Source: Stenotrophomonas sp. 704A1 (GTDB lineage Bacteria; Pseudomonadota; Gammaproteobacteria; Xanthomonadales; Xanthomonadaceae). Taken from it: a DNA stretch of 64,000 nucleotides. Under the pieces are notes generated by a model. That model saw nothing but the letters and a program-made list of their open reading frames with translations. It did no database searches and was not told where the DNA came from. The stretch is taken from positions 1,079,501 through 1,143,500 of the forward strand of contig NZ_CP130831.1 of assembly GCF_030549525.1 (NCBI RefSeq). The letters are read 5' to 3'. Below, piece after piece: positions 25,763 through 35,370 of this stretch. Both the position numbers and the translations under genes were made by a program. How positions within the stretch are numbered: the stretch's first letter is position 1; each line of letters opens with the position of its first letter.

Positions 25763-26800
25763 ATGGATATCGCCGAGCTGTTGGCGTTTTCCGTAAAGAA
25801 CAAAGCGTCCGACCTGCATCTGTCCGCAGGCCTGCCGCCGATGATCCGCGTGGACGGCGATGTTCGCCGGATCAACATTCCAGCCCTGGACCACAAGCAG
25901 GTCCATGCGCTGGTGTACGACATCATGTCCGACAAGCAGCGCCGCGATTACGAGGAATTCCTCGAAGTGGACTTCTCGTTCGAGATCCCGTCGCTGGCGC
26001 GCTTCCGTGTCAATGCGTTCAACCAGAACCGTGGCGCGGGTGCGGTGTTCCGTACCATTCCGTCCGAAGTGCTGACCCTGGAAGACCTGGCCTGCCCGCC
26101 GCTGTTCCGCGAGGTGATCCAGCAGCCGCAGGGCCTGATCCTGGTGACCGGTCCGACCGGCTCGGGCAAGTCGACCACGCTGGCAGCGATGATCGACTAC
26201 ATCAACAAGAACGAATACGGCCATATCCTCACCGTCGAGGATCCGATCGAATTCGTGCATACCTCGCAGAAGTGCCTGATCAACCAGCGCGAAGTGCACC
26301 GCGATACGCACGGCTTCAACGAAGCGCTGCGGTCGGCGCTGCGCGAAGACCCCGACATCATCCTGGTCGGCGAACTGCGTGACCTGGAAACCATCCGTCT
26401 GGCGCTGACCGCTGCCGAAACCGGCCATCTGGTGTTCGGTACGCTGCATACCAGCTCGGCGGCCAAGACCATCGACCGCATCATCGACGTGTTCCCGGCC
26501 GGCGAAAAACCAATGGTGCGCTCGATGCTGTCCGAATCGCTGCGCGCGGTCATTTCGCAGGCGCTGCTGAAGAAGGTGGGCGGTGGCCGTACCGCCGCCT
26601 GGGAAATCATGGTCGGCACCCCGGCCATCCGCAACCTGATCCGCGAAGACAAGGTCGCGCAGATGTACTCGGCCATCCAGACCGGCCAGCAGCAGGGCAT
26701 GATGACCCTGGACCAGCACCTGCAGGATCTGGTCAAGCGCAGCCTGATCACCCGCAACCAGGCGCGCGAGTACGCCAAGGACAAGCGTCTGTTCGAGTAA
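25763..26800 (+). CDS. pilT: Type IV pilus retraction ATPase PilT
   Basis: The 345-residue hexameric motor ATPase powers pilus retraction and twitching at the inner face of the membrane. It has an N-terminal PAS-like domain (KASDLHLSAGLPPMIRVDGD), Walker A GPTGSGKST near residue 130, the Asp box (ILTVEDPIEF), Walker B (PDIILVGELRD), the His box (AAETGHLVFGTLHT) and the C-terminal AIRNLIRE motif needed for retraction. GGGGAG precedes the ATG. pilU follows 84 bp downstream. Confidence 0.97.
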   Translation: MDIAELLAFSVKNKASDLHLSAGLPPMIRVDGDVRRINIPALDHKQVHALVYDIMSDKQRRDYEEFLEVDFSFEIPSLARFRVNAFNQNRGAGAVFRTIPSEVLTLEDLACPPLFREVIQQPQGLILVTGPTGSGKSTTLAAMIDYINKNEYGHILTVEDPIEFVHTSQKCLINQREVHRDTHGFNEALRSALREDPDIILVGELRDLETIRLALTAAETGHLVFGTLHTSSAAKTIDRIIDVFPAGEKPMVRSMLSESLRAVISQALLKKVGGGRTAAWEIMVGTPAIRNLIREDKVAQMYSAIQTGQQQGMMTLDQHLQDLVKRSLITRNQAREYAKDKRLFE

Positions 26801-26884
26801 GGCGAGGCAATGGCGGGGCAGCGCGCGCGAAGGCGCGGTTGTCCCCGCGCTGTTCCCTCCACCGACCGATTCCTGGAGCCTTCC

Positions 26885-28027
26885 GTGAACACCACTGCCA
26901 CCACCATCGATTTCACTTCGTTCCTCAAGCTGATGGCGCACCAGCGCGCCTCGGACCTGTTCATCACCGCAGGCATGCCGCCGGCGATGAAGGTCAACGG
27001 CAAGATTTCCCCGATCACCCAGACGCCGCTCACGCCGCAGCAGAGCCGCGACCTGGTGCTGAACGTGATGACGCCGGCACAGCGCGAAGAGTTCGAGAAG
27101 ACCCACGAGTGCAACTTCGCCATCGGCTTGTCCGGTGTCGGCCGCTTCCGCGTGAGCTGCTTCTACCAGCGCAACCAGGTGGGCATGGTGCTGCGCCGGA
27201 TCGAGACGCGCATTCCCACCGTGGAAGAGCTGAGCCTGCCGCCGATCATCAAGACGCTGGCAATGACCAAGCGCGGCATCATCCTGTTCGTCGGCGCGAC
27301 CGGCACCGGCAAATCGACTTCGCTGGCGGCGATGATCGGCTACCGCAACCAGAACTCGACCGGCCACATCATCACCATCGAAGATCCGATCGAATTCGTG
27401 CACAAGCACGAGGGCTGCATCATCACCCAGCGTGAAGTCGGCATCGATACCGACAGCTGGGAAGCGGCGCTGAAGAACACCCTGCGCCAGGCCCCGGACG
27501 TGATCATGATCGGCGAAGTGCGCACCCGCGAGGGCATGGACCACGCCATCGCCTTCGCCGAAACCGGCCACCTGGTGCTGTGCACGCTGCATGCCAACAA
27601 TGCCAACCAGGCGATGGACCGCATCGTCAACTTCTTCCCGGAAGACCGCCGCAACCAGTTGTTGATGGACCTGTCGCTGAACCTCAAGGGCGTGGTTGCA
27701 CAGCAGCTGGTGCCGTCCCCGGACGGGCGTTCGCGCAAGGTGGCGATGGAAATCCTGCTGGGCACCCCGCTGGTGCAGGACTACATCCGCGACGGCGAGA
27801 TCCACAAGCTGAAGGAAGTGATGAAGGAATCGGTCCAGCTGGGCATGAAGACCTTCGACCAGAGCCTGTTCGAGCTGTACCAGGCCGGTGAGATCAGCTA
27901 CGAAGACGCGCTGCGCTACGCCGATTCGCAGAACGAAGTGCGCCTGCGCATCAAGCTCAGCCAGGGCGGCGATGCGCGCACCCTGTCGCAGGGGCTGGAT
28001 GGCGTGGAGATCTCCGAGATCCGTTGA
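26885..28027 (+). CDS. pilU: Type IV pilus retraction ATPase PilU
   Basis: This 380-residue PilT paralogue assists retraction and depends on PilT. Motifs include Walker A GATGTGKST near residue 138, IITIEDPIEFVHKHEG, Walker B DVIMIGEVRT and the His box FAETGHLVLCTLHANN. The GTG at 26885 is the start because GGAG lies 7 bases upstream and the PilU-type sequence begins there; the frame remains open 25 codons further upstream with no similarity to the family. Confidence 0.95.
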   Translation: MNTTATTIDFTSFLKLMAHQRASDLFITAGMPPAMKVNGKISPITQTPLTPQQSRDLVLNVMTPAQREEFEKTHECNFAIGLSGVGRFRVSCFYQRNQVGMVLRRIETRIPTVEELSLPPIIKTLAMTKRGIILFVGATGTGKSTSLAAMIGYRNQNSTGHIITIEDPIEFVHKHEGCIITQREVGIDTDSWEAALKNTLRQAPDVIMIGEVRTREGMDHAIAFAETGHLVLCTLHANNANQAMDRIVNFFPEDRRNQLLMDLSLNLKGVVAQQLVPSPDGRSRKVAMEILLGTPLVQDYIRDGEIHKLKEVMKESVQLGMKTFDQSLFELYQAGEISYEDALRYADSQNEVRLRIKLSQGGDARTLSQGLDGVEISEIR

Positions 28028-28137
28028 TCGGCGAGGCCGTCGATGCAGGCCGGCGCATGGCGCCGGGTGCGGGTCTGCGACCGGTGCCGCCGTTCCCGTC
28101 CGGGGCGGCGGTCTGCATTGATGAATTCCAGTCATGA

Positions 28138-29196
<1,059 letters not shown>

Positions 29197-29225
29197 TCAC
29201 CAGCTGGGTGCGGACTGTTGGTGGT

Positions 29226-29250
29226 GGGTGCGGACCGTTGGTCCGCACCC
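29226..29250. terminator. Perfect hairpin between convergent AKR and LysR genes
   Basis: GGGTGCGGACC-GTT-GGTCCGCACCC is an 11-bp perfect stem with a 3-base loop, ending one base before the LysR stop codon. A partial copy (GGTGCGGACTGTTGG) lies just left at 29207-29221. It is suited to ending transcription from both sides, although no T-run follows. The partial duplication suggests a dispersed repeat family. Confidence 0.6.
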
Positions 29251-29251
29251 G

Positions 29252-30151
29252 TCATGCGATCATCGGCCCACGCAGTGCATCCAGCACCGTGCGCATCGCC
29301 ACGCTGACGTGGCGGCGCGACGGGTAGTACGCGTAATAGCCATCGAAGTGCGGGCACCAGTCGTCCAGCACCGATTGCAGGCGGCCATCGTCCAGCATCG
29401 GCTGCACCTGGTCCTGCGGCAGCCAGGCCAGGCCGCTGCCCGCCAGCGCGGCGCTGCGGGTCATGCCCATGGTGTTGAATGTCCATTGGCCGGACACGCG
29501 CACGCTCAGTTCCTCGCCGTCCTGGCCGAAATCCCACGGCATCAGCCCACCATGGGTCGGCAGGCGCAGGGTGACGCAGTTGTGCCCGGCCAGATCGTGC
29601 GGGTGCAGCGGCGCGGCGTGCCGGCGGAAGTACGACGGCGCCCCCACCACGCGCATCCGCAGCGGCGGGCTGATCGGCACCGCCACCATGTCGCGGGCCA
29701 GCCGCTCGCCCAGGCGGATGCCGATGTCGTAGCGCTCGGCGACGATGTCGGCCAGGCCGTAGTCGGTGGTCAGTTCGACCTTCAGGTCCGGGTACTGCTG
29801 CAGCAGCGGTGCCAGCCGCGGCCAGGCCAGGTATTCGGCAGCATGGCCGGTGGCGTTGATGCGGATGGTGCCTGCCGGGCGTTCGCGGTACTCGGCCAGC
29901 GCGGCCAGTTCGTCCTCGATCTCGGCCAGGCGCGGCGCCAGGGTCTCCAGCAGGCGCGCACCGGCTTCGGTGGTGGCCACGCTGCGGGTGGTGCGGGTGA
30001 GCAGGCGCACGCCGAGGCGCTGTTCCAGACCCCGCATGGCATGGCTGAGCGCGGACTGTGAAACGCCCAGCTGGGCGGCGGCCCGGGTGAAGCTGCCTTC
30101 CCGGGCGACGTGGACAAAGGCCTGCAGGTCGTTGAGGTTTTCGCGGGGCAT
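29252..30151 (-). CDS. LysR-family transcriptional regulator, convergent with the aldo/keto reductase
   Basis: This 299-residue regulator has its helix-turn-helix at residues 5-64 (LNDLQAFVHVAREGSFTRAA, then AQLGVSQSALSHAMRGLEQR) and a CrgA-type effector domain. Its nearest divergent gene is the small DUF4287 gene, 149 bp away, while the aldo/keto reductase is convergent. Related regulators often control aldo/keto reductases, so the target is uncertain. Confidence 0.85.
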   Translation of the reverse strand: MPRENLNDLQAFVHVAREGSFTRAAAQLGVSQSALSHAMRGLEQRLGVRLLTRTTRSVATTEAGARLLETLAPRLAEIEDELAALAEYRERPAGTIRINATGHAAEYLAWPRLAPLLQQYPDLKVELTTDYGLADIVAERYDIGIRLGERLARDMVAVPISPPLRMRVVGAPSYFRRHAAPLHPHDLAGHNCVTLRLPTHGGLMPWDFGQDGEELSVRVSGQWTFNTMGMTRSAALAGSGLAWLPQDQVQPMLDDGRLQSVLDDWCPHFDGYYAYYPSRRHVSVAMRTVLDALRGPMIA

Positions 30152-30300
30152 GCAGGGATGATACGGCGCCCCGCAGGCGGCAGATCGATGCCCTGCAGCG
30201 GTGCCCGCACCCGGCCGCCCACGCGCCTGCAGACATCAGGGTGTCGATTTCCGGTTCCCGGGTTCGTCGTACCGGTACATCCATCGCAAGGACACGTCAC

Positions 30301-30510
30301 ATGTCTGCTGAAACGACCAAGGGCCCCGCCTCGTACTTTCCCTCCATCGAGAAAACCTATGGCCAGCCGGTGGCGCATTGGCTGGGGCTGCTGGCCCAAC
30401 GGCCCGGGCTGAAGCACATGGCGCTGGTCAGCTACCTGAAGTCCGAGCACGGGTTGGGCCATGGTCACGCCAACGCCCTGGTCGCCTACCATCTGGCGGG
30501 GCTGGGCTGA
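30301..30510 (+). CDS. DUF4287 small protein
   Basis: This 69-residue protein has the DUF4287 pattern (SYFPSIEKTYGQPVAHWLGLL, then LKHMALVSYLKSEHGLGHGHANALVAYHL). The fold resembles a short helical DNA- or nucleotide-associated module, but no function is established. The ATG at 30301 has AGGA 9 bases upstream. It stands alone between the divergent LysR gene and the YitT-like gene. Confidence 0.8.
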   Translation: MSAETTKGPASYFPSIEKTYGQPVAHWLGLLAQRPGLKHMALVSYLKSEHGLGHGHANALVAYHLAGLG

Positions 30511-30637
30511 CCCACTGCCTGCATGCCGGCGCTGCGGGCCGGGGTGGCACGTCCTCCAACCAGCTGAACGATTTCATCTGCAACTGTCATCGGGATCGTG
30601 TCTAATACCGCTCCCCACCCGCGGTTCCCCCACCCGT

Positions 30638-31345
30638 ATGTCCCTGCAATCCCATGGCCCGGCGCCGTGCGACGACGCTGACGGCCACCTGGTCACCGCT
30701 GGCCCGCTGACCCCGCCGCCGGACAGTGCCGGCACGCCTGCCGATGAAAAAGCGCTGCGCCACTCGGTGGCCGAGGACGTGCAGGGCATGGTGCTGGCCA
30801 TGCTGGTGGCGTCGCTGGGCCTGGCGATCTTCGCCAAGGGCGGGTTGATGATCGGCGGCATGGCCGGCATGGCCTTCCTGCTGCACTACGCGATGGGCTG
30901 GAACTTCGGGCTGGTGTTCGTGCTGGTCAACCTGCCGTTCTACTGGGTGGCCGTGCGCCGCATGGGCTGGGAGTTCACCCTGAAGACCTTCGCGGCGGTC
31001 ACCGCGTGCGGCCTGCTCACCGACATCCTGCCGCGCTGGGCCGACTTCTCGCACATCGCGCCGCTGTATTCGGCCCTGGTCGGTGGTGCGTTGTCCGGCC
31101 TCGGCATCCTGTTCTTCATCCGTCACCGCGCCAGCCTGGGCGGCATCGGCATCCTGGCGGTGTACCTGCAGCGCACGCGCGGCTGGAGTGCGGGCAAGGT
31201 GCAGATGTCCTTCGATGCCTGCCTGATGGTGGCCGCGTTCTTCGTGCTGTCGCCGTCGAAAGTGATGTACTCGGCGATCGGTGCGGTGGTGCTCAGCCTG
31301 GTGCTGATGTTCAACCACCGGCCGGGCCGCTACATGGGCGTCTGA
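30638..31345 (+). CDS. YitT-family membrane protein
   Basis: This 235-residue protein has about 45 polar N-terminal residues and then five or six transmembrane helices (first at about 50-75) with the YitT-type pattern of glycine-rich helices (KGGLMIGGMAGMAFLLHY and FFIRHRASLGGIGILAVYL). The family is widespread and its substrate unknown. The start is the ATG before MSLQSHG; upstream codons in the same frame are unlikely coding. A SMAG repeat follows the gene. Confidence 0.78.
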   Translation: MSLQSHGPAPCDDADGHLVTAGPLTPPPDSAGTPADEKALRHSVAEDVQGMVLAMLVASLGLAIFAKGGLMIGGMAGMAFLLHYAMGWNFGLVFVLVNLPFYWVAVRRMGWEFTLKTFAAVTACGLLTDILPRWADFSHIAPLYSALVGGALSGLGILFFIRHRASLGGIGILAVYLQRTRGWSAGKVQMSFDACLMVAAFFVLSPSKVMYSAIGAVVLSLVLMFNHRPGRYMGV

Positions 31346-31386
31346 CCGCCTGTACCGCCAGGCCCGGCACACGGAACCGGCAGGCG

Positions 31387-31409
31387 GTAGCGCCGGGCCA
31401 TGCCCGGCG
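31387..31409 (+). repeat. SMAG repeat (GTAG palindrome)
   Basis: GTAG is followed by the palindrome CGCCGGGC-CAT-GCCCGGCG. It lies between convergent genes (YitT-like and tag) immediately before the tag stop codon. The core GCCGGGCCATGCCCGGC recurs at 36835, 49226 and, inverted, at 20520. Confidence 0.85.
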
Positions 31410-31417
31410 GATTCTGA

Positions 31418-31963
31418 TCAGCGGCCAGCCGCCTGCAGCCACGGCGGTGCCAGCGTCAACAGCCGTGCATGCACCGGGCAGTCCTCGGCATGTGCACCGG
31501 GCAGGTAGCCCAGGCTCATCAGGAACTCGCCGGTGATCTCGCCGCCGGTGAAACGGAAGGTCTTCTTGAACAGCTTCACCCAGTCGGCCTTGCTGCGTGG
31601 GTGGTGTGCGTCCAGCCAGCCGGCGAAGCTGCCATGGCTCGCACGCAGCCCCTGGATCACCTGCGCGTTGTGGATCGCGGCCAGCACCTTCAGCCGGTTG
31701 CGGATGATGGCCGGGTCCGACAGCAGGCGCTCGATGTCCTGCTCGGCGTATGCGGCCACCCGATCCACGTCGAAGCCATCGTATGCCGCGCGGAAGCCCT
31801 CGCGCTTCTTCAGGATGGTTTCCCAGCTCAGGCCGGCCTGGTTGATCTCCAGCAGCAGCCGCTCGAACAGTTCGCGCTCATCGCGCTGCGGGAAGCCATA
31901 CTCGTTGGCATGGTAGTACTCGTGCACCGGGTGGCCCGGTGCGATGCGGCAGTATCCGCTCAT
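31418..31963 (-). CDS. tag: DNA-3-methyladenine glycosylase I
   Basis: This 181-residue base-excision repair enzyme of the helix-hairpin-helix superfamily removes 3-methyladenine from alkylated DNA. The conserved block [25 protein letters not shown] includes the substrate-contacting Glu of E. coli Tag. An N-terminal Cys and His (YCRIAPGH) and C-terminal CPVH can provide the zinc snap. The segment [25 protein letters not shown] deviates from the enteric sequence but fits the Tag family as a whole. Confidence 0.86.
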   Translation of the reverse strand: MSGYCRIAPGHPVHEYYHANEYGFPQRDERELFERLLLEINQAGLSWETILKKREGFRAAYDGFDVDRVAAYAEQDIERLLSDPAIIRNRLKVLAAIHNAQVIQGLRASHGSFAGWLDAHHPRSKADWVKLFKKTFRFTGGEITGEFLMSLGYLPGAHAEDCPVHARLLTLAPPWLQAAGR

Positions 31964-32092
31964 GGGCAGCTCAGATGGGGAAAACAGGGCAGGGAAGGCA
32001 ACACCAGGTGTCCAGCCGTCCGCTGCGGGACGTTTCCCATCCTAGCCGATCCCTTCGCGCCGCATCCGGCCCCAGCGGTTAGAATGGCAACC

Positions 32093-32659
32093 ATGCCCGT
32101 AACGCCAACTTCCCTCGCCAATCACCTGCTTGTGGCACTCCCGTCGCTGGTTGACGCCACCTTTGCCCGCACCGTCGCGCTCATCTGCCAGCACGATGAG
32201 AACGGGGCGATGGGGGTGCTGGTCAACCAGCCGTCCGAGTACACGCTGGGCGATGTGCTCGCGCAGATGGACATCGCCACCGGCGACGAGCAGCTGCAGG
32301 CACGCATGGTGCTCAACGGGGGGCCGGTGCACCCCGAGCGCGGCTTCGTCATCCACGATGATGCGCGCGCGTGGGATTCCAGCCTGCGCGTGGGCGATGG
32401 CCTGTACCTGACCACTTCGCGCGACATCCTCGAATCGATGGCCCGCGGCGAAGGCCCGGCCAACGCCGTGGTGACCCTGGGCTGCGCGGGCTGGGCGGCG
32501 GGGCAGCTGGAAAGCGAACTGGCCGAGAACAGCTGGCTGACCGTGCCGGCCGATGCCGAACTGGTGTTCCAGCTGCCGCTGGAGCATCGTTGGCAGGGCG
32601 CCGCGGCGCGCATCGGCGTCGACCTGTTCCGCCTGACCGATTACAGCGGCCATGTCTGA
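32093..32659 (+). CDS. YqgE/AlgH family protein
   Basis: The 188-residue protein is of the UPF0301 (YqgE/AlgH) family. It opens with [41 protein letters not shown], and the GGPV and [19 protein letters not shown] blocks are also typical. Members are implicated in alginate control in Pseudomonas, but the biochemical role is unknown. I chose the ATG at 32093; another is 9 bases upstream. It overlaps ruvX by 8 bp, a conserved gene pair. Confidence 0.9.
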   Translation: MPVTPTSLANHLLVALPSLVDATFARTVALICQHDENGAMGVLVNQPSEYTLGDVLAQMDIATGDEQLQARMVLNGGPVHPERGFVIHDDARAWDSSLRVGDGLYLTTSRDILESMARGEGPANAVVTLGCAGWAAGQLESELAENSWLTVPADAELVFQLPLEHRWQGAAARIGVDLFRLTDYSGHV

Positions 32660-33119
32660 GCCGGCGCTCATCCGTCGCGATGGCACCGTGCTCGGCTTCG
32701 ATGTCGGTTCGCGCCGGATCGGCGTGGCCATCGGCAGTGCCTTTGCGGCGCATGCGCGCGCGGTGGCGGTGGTCGATGTCCATGGCAACGGCCCGGACTG
32801 GGCCGCGGTCGAACGCCTCATCAAGGAATGGAAGCCCGATGGCCTGGTGGTCGGCGACCCGCTGACCCTGGACGGCCAGGACCAACCCAACCGCAAGCGT
32901 GCGCAGGGCTTCGCCCGCCAGCTGCGGGAACGATTCAAGCTGCCGGTGGTGATGATCGACGAGCGTTCCAGCTCGGTCGAGGCTGCCCGCCGCTTCGCCG
33001 TCGAGCGCGCCGAAGGGCGCAAGCGCCGCCGTGATGCGGCCGCGCTCGATGCCGTGGCCGCGGCGGTGATCATCGACCGCTGGCTGTCGTCGCCGGACGA
33101 CGCCATTCCCATTCCCTGA
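32652..33119 (+). CDS. ruvX: RuvX/YqgF Holliday junction resolvase-like nuclease
   Basis: This 155-residue RNase H-fold enzyme acts in pre-16S rRNA 5' processing and possibly in junction resolution. Acidic catalytic motifs are [25 protein letters not shown] and [12 protein letters not shown], each carrying a conserved Asp or Glu. The [20 protein letters not shown] block is typical. It overlaps yqgE and is followed 15 bp later by pyrB, so the three genes form one unit. Confidence 0.93.
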   Translation: MSEPALIRRDGTVLGFDVGSRRIGVAIGSAFAAHARAVAVVDVHGNGPDWAAVERLIKEWKPDGLVVGDPLTLDGQDQPNRKRAQGFARQLRERFKLPVVMIDERSSSVEAARRFAVERAEGRKRRRDAAALDAVAAAVIIDRWLSSPDDAIPIP

Positions 33120-33134
33120 CCCTGCGTACCTGCC

Positions 33135-34085
33135 ATGACCGCCCAGCAACTCGATGACTCCGGCCGCCTTCGCCACCTATTGACGCTTGAAGGTCTGCCC
33201 CGCGACACCCTGGTGCAGCTGCTCGACCGCGCCGGCCAGATCCGTGACGCCGCGGTGGGCCGCGTCGGCAACAAGCGCCACGTGCTGGCAGGGTCGGCGG
33301 TGTGCACGCTGTTCTTCGAGCCGTCCACCCGCACCCGCAGTTCGTTCCAGCTGGCGGCGCAGCGGCTGGGGGCGGATGTGCTGAATTTCGATGCCTCCAC
33401 CTCGTCCACCCGCAAGGGCGAAACCGCCTGTGACACGCTGAAGAATCTGGAAGCGATGGGCGTGCGTGGTTTCGTGGTGCGCCACCCGGACGACGGTGCG
33501 GTCGCGGCGCTGGCCGCAGCGGCAGGCGAAGGCACCGCCCTGATCAATGCCGGCGACGGCCGCAGCGCCCACCCCACCCAGGGCCTGCTCGACATGCTGA
33601 CCCTGCGCCAGGCCAAGGGCCCGGATTTTTCGAGGATGAAGGTGGTCATCGTCGGCGATGTGAAGCACTCGCGCGTGGCCCGCACCGACCTGCATGCACT
33701 GCGCACGCTGGGCGTGGGCGAGATCCGCGTGTGTGGCCCGCAATCGCTGCTGCCCGACGATGAAACGCTGCAGGGCTGCGTGGTCGGAGACGATTTCGAC
33801 GCCATGCTGGAAGGCGTCGATGCGCTGATGATGCTGCGCCTGCAGCGCGAGCGCATGGAAGAAGGCCTGGTGCCGTCGCTGGAGCAGTACCACGCGCAGT
33901 ATGGTCTGAACGCCGCGCGCCTGGCCCGCGCCGGCAAGGACGCCGCGGTGCTGCATCCGGGCCCGATCAACCGTGGCGTGGAAGTGACCGACGAGGTGGC
34001 CGACGGCCCGCAGTCGTGGGTGCTGCGCCAGGTTGCCAATGGCGTGGCCGTCCGCATGGCCGTGCTGGAAACCCTGCTGGGCTGA
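33135..34085 (+). CDS. pyrB: Aspartate carbamoyltransferase catalytic chain
   Basis: The 316-residue enzyme condenses carbamoyl phosphate and aspartate, the committed step of pyrimidine synthesis. The carbamoyl-phosphate loop FFEPSTRTRSSFQLAA, the HPTQGLLDMLTL block and HPGPINRGVE identify it. No regulatory chain gene (pyrI) or dihydroorotase-like partner (pyrC') is adjacent, so it resembles the catalytic-only form found in xanthomonads. It is the last gene of the yqgE-ruvX-pyrB unit. Confidence 0.96.
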   Translation: MTAQQLDDSGRLRHLLTLEGLPRDTLVQLLDRAGQIRDAAVGRVGNKRHVLAGSAVCTLFFEPSTRTRSSFQLAAQRLGADVLNFDASTSSTRKGETACDTLKNLEAMGVRGFVVRHPDDGAVAALAAAAGEGTALINAGDGRSAHPTQGLLDMLTLRQAKGPDFSRMKVVIVGDVKHSRVARTDLHALRTLGVGEIRVCGPQSLLPDDETLQGCVVGDDFDAMLEGVDALMMLRLQRERMEEGLVPSLEQYHAQYGLNAARLARAGKDAAVLHPGPINRGVEVTDEVADGPQSWVLRQVANGVAVRMAVLETLLG

Positions 34086-34096
34086 TACCCGCCCGG

Positions 34097-34168
34097 GTGC
34101 CAATCGTTGGTTGGCACGGTGCGGATTTCACCTTGGGCTGCCGGGTGGTGCCGAGCGCTGGTCGGCAC
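34097..34168. repeat. Two GTGCC-type inverted repeats after pyrB
   Basis: GTGCCAA-N7-TTGGCAC (34097-34117) and GTGCCGA-N7-TCGGCAC (34148-34168) are two diverged copies of one interrupted palindrome, and a third half-site (GGTCGGCAC) follows at 34175-34183. They lie between the convergent pyrB and esterase genes and could form alternative hairpins as a bidirectional transcription end. Confidence 0.6.
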
Positions 34169-34227
34169 AGCGCCGGTCGGCACCCACCGGCATCCACCAA
34201 CAGATGGTTCCCGCCGGTCGTCGTGGC

Positions 34228-35022
34228 TCAGCGCTTCTGCGCGAACAGCCAGGCCCACATCGCCGGGTCGGCATAGGTGGCGTCCCAGGCGTTGTGATTG
34301 CCTTCGGGGTATTCGGTGTAGCGCACATCACGCGCGCCCGTGGCCTGGAAGGCGGCATGCAGCCTGCGGTCGTCATCCGGCGGCACCACGTCGTCCAGTG
34401 CGCCGTGGAAGATCCAGATCGGGGTGTGCCGAAGGCGCTGCGCGATCACCGCGTAGGGATCCGCTTCGTTGGCCACCTGTTCCACGAACAGGGTAGGGCG
34501 TACGGCGCGCGGTGCCAGCACCGCGCCGCACACCGGCACGATCGCCGCGAAGCGTTGCGGATCATCCAGGGCGATGTTCCAGCTGCCATAGCCGCCCATC
34601 GACATTCCGGTCAGATACTGCCGCGCCGGGTCGGCGCCGAATTCGGCGAGGGTGGCATCCAGTGCCGCCACGGCCACGCGGTTGTTGCGGCCGCTCCATT
34701 CCTCGTGGCCCGGCACCTGCGGGAACACCGCCAGCGCGGGAAAGTCGGGATGCGCACGCAGGTAGGGGCCCAGGCCCGAACCGGTCTGTCGGACGCCGTC
34801 AGCACCGCGCTCGCCGGAGCCATGCAGGAACAGCACGACCGGCAGCGGCGCGGACGCGCGCGCTGCGGCGGCCGGAATGAAAACCTGGTAGTAGGCGGTC
34901 TGCCCATCGACTTTCACCGCCCGCGCTTCGAAGTGCCCGCCTGCGGTGGGCGGGGTGCTTGCGCATCCTCCCATCATCAGCAGGGCCAACAAGGGCAGGC
35001 AGCGCAGCAGCGATCGAAGCAT
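34228..35022 (-). CDS. Lipoprotein esterase/dienelactone-hydrolase-like protein
   Basis: This 264-residue protein has a lipoprotein signal (LLMMGGC, Cys20) and an alpha/beta hydrolase domain with oxyanion strand VVLFLHGSGERG, nucleophile elbow TGMSMGGYGSW, and likely Asp and His in HGALDDVVPPDD and EGNHNAWD. The HGSGERG/GMSMGG pattern is typical of polyhydroxybutyrate-depolymerase-like or carbohydrate esterases (ESD/LpqC type). It is likely anchored in the periplasm or outer membrane. It stands apart from the 35093 gene by about 70 bp. Confidence 0.84.
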   Translation of the reverse strand: MLRSLLRCLPLLALLMMGGCASTPPTAGGHFEARAVKVDGQTAYYQVFIPAAAARASAPLPVVLFLHGSGERGADGVRQTGSGLGPYLRAHPDFPALAVFPQVPGHEEWSGRNNRVAVAALDATLAEFGADPARQYLTGMSMGGYGSWNIALDDPQRFAAIVPVCGAVLAPRAVRPTLFVEQVANEADPYAVIAQRLRHTPIWIFHGALDDVVPPDDDRRLHAAFQATGARDVRYTEYPEGNHNAWDATYADPAMWAWLFAQKR

Positions 35023-35092
35023 GGTGGTTCCCGGAGGGGCAGGTTCGCCTCGATGGTAGTGCGGGCCGGCATGCCGGGCATCGTGCGCCGCA

Positions 35093-35359
35093 TCACTCCG
35101 GGCGCGGGGCGCTGGCGATGATGTCCAGCTGCTCCTGTGCCTCGGCATTGCCCGCGGCGGCAGCGGCCTGCACCTGCGCCAGGTCCGGGTGCAGCACCAC
35201 CAGCAGCGGGTTCTCGCACACCGGGCAGACATACTCGGTGGCGTCCTCGTCCAGCTCCATCACCATCGCCCGCGAGCTGCCTTTCCATTCGCAGGCGGCG
35301 CAGGTATGCAGCTGGTCACGCCAGCCGGGCTGGAAGTAGTTTTCAATCGTGGTTGCCAT
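35093..35359 (-). CDS. Small zinc-ribbon protein
   Basis: This 88-residue protein has two CxxC pairs (HTCAACEWKG and YVCPVCENPL) that probably hold one zinc or iron ion, as in rubredoxin-like ribbons, followed by an alanine/glutamine-rich helix. No function is recognised. It starts 11 bp after the mgtE stop on the same strand, so it is probably co-transcribed with mgtE. Confidence 0.75.
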   Translation of the reverse strand: MATTIENYFQPGWRDQLHTCAACEWKGSSRAMVMELDEDATEYVCPVCENPLLVVLHPDLAQVQAAAAAGNAEAQEQLDIIASAPRPE

Positions 35360-35370
35360 CGCGGTTCCGG

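Noticed and set aside
28079..28113. GC-rich dyad after pilU as a terminator.
   Set aside because: The stem is interrupted by an unpaired GGT and no T-run follows, so support is too weak.
34106..34125. TTGGCACGGTGCGG resembled a sigma-54 -24/-12 promoter.
   Set aside because: The GC element has the wrong spacing and the sequence is explained by the GTGCC palindrome; no gene starts downstream on that strand.
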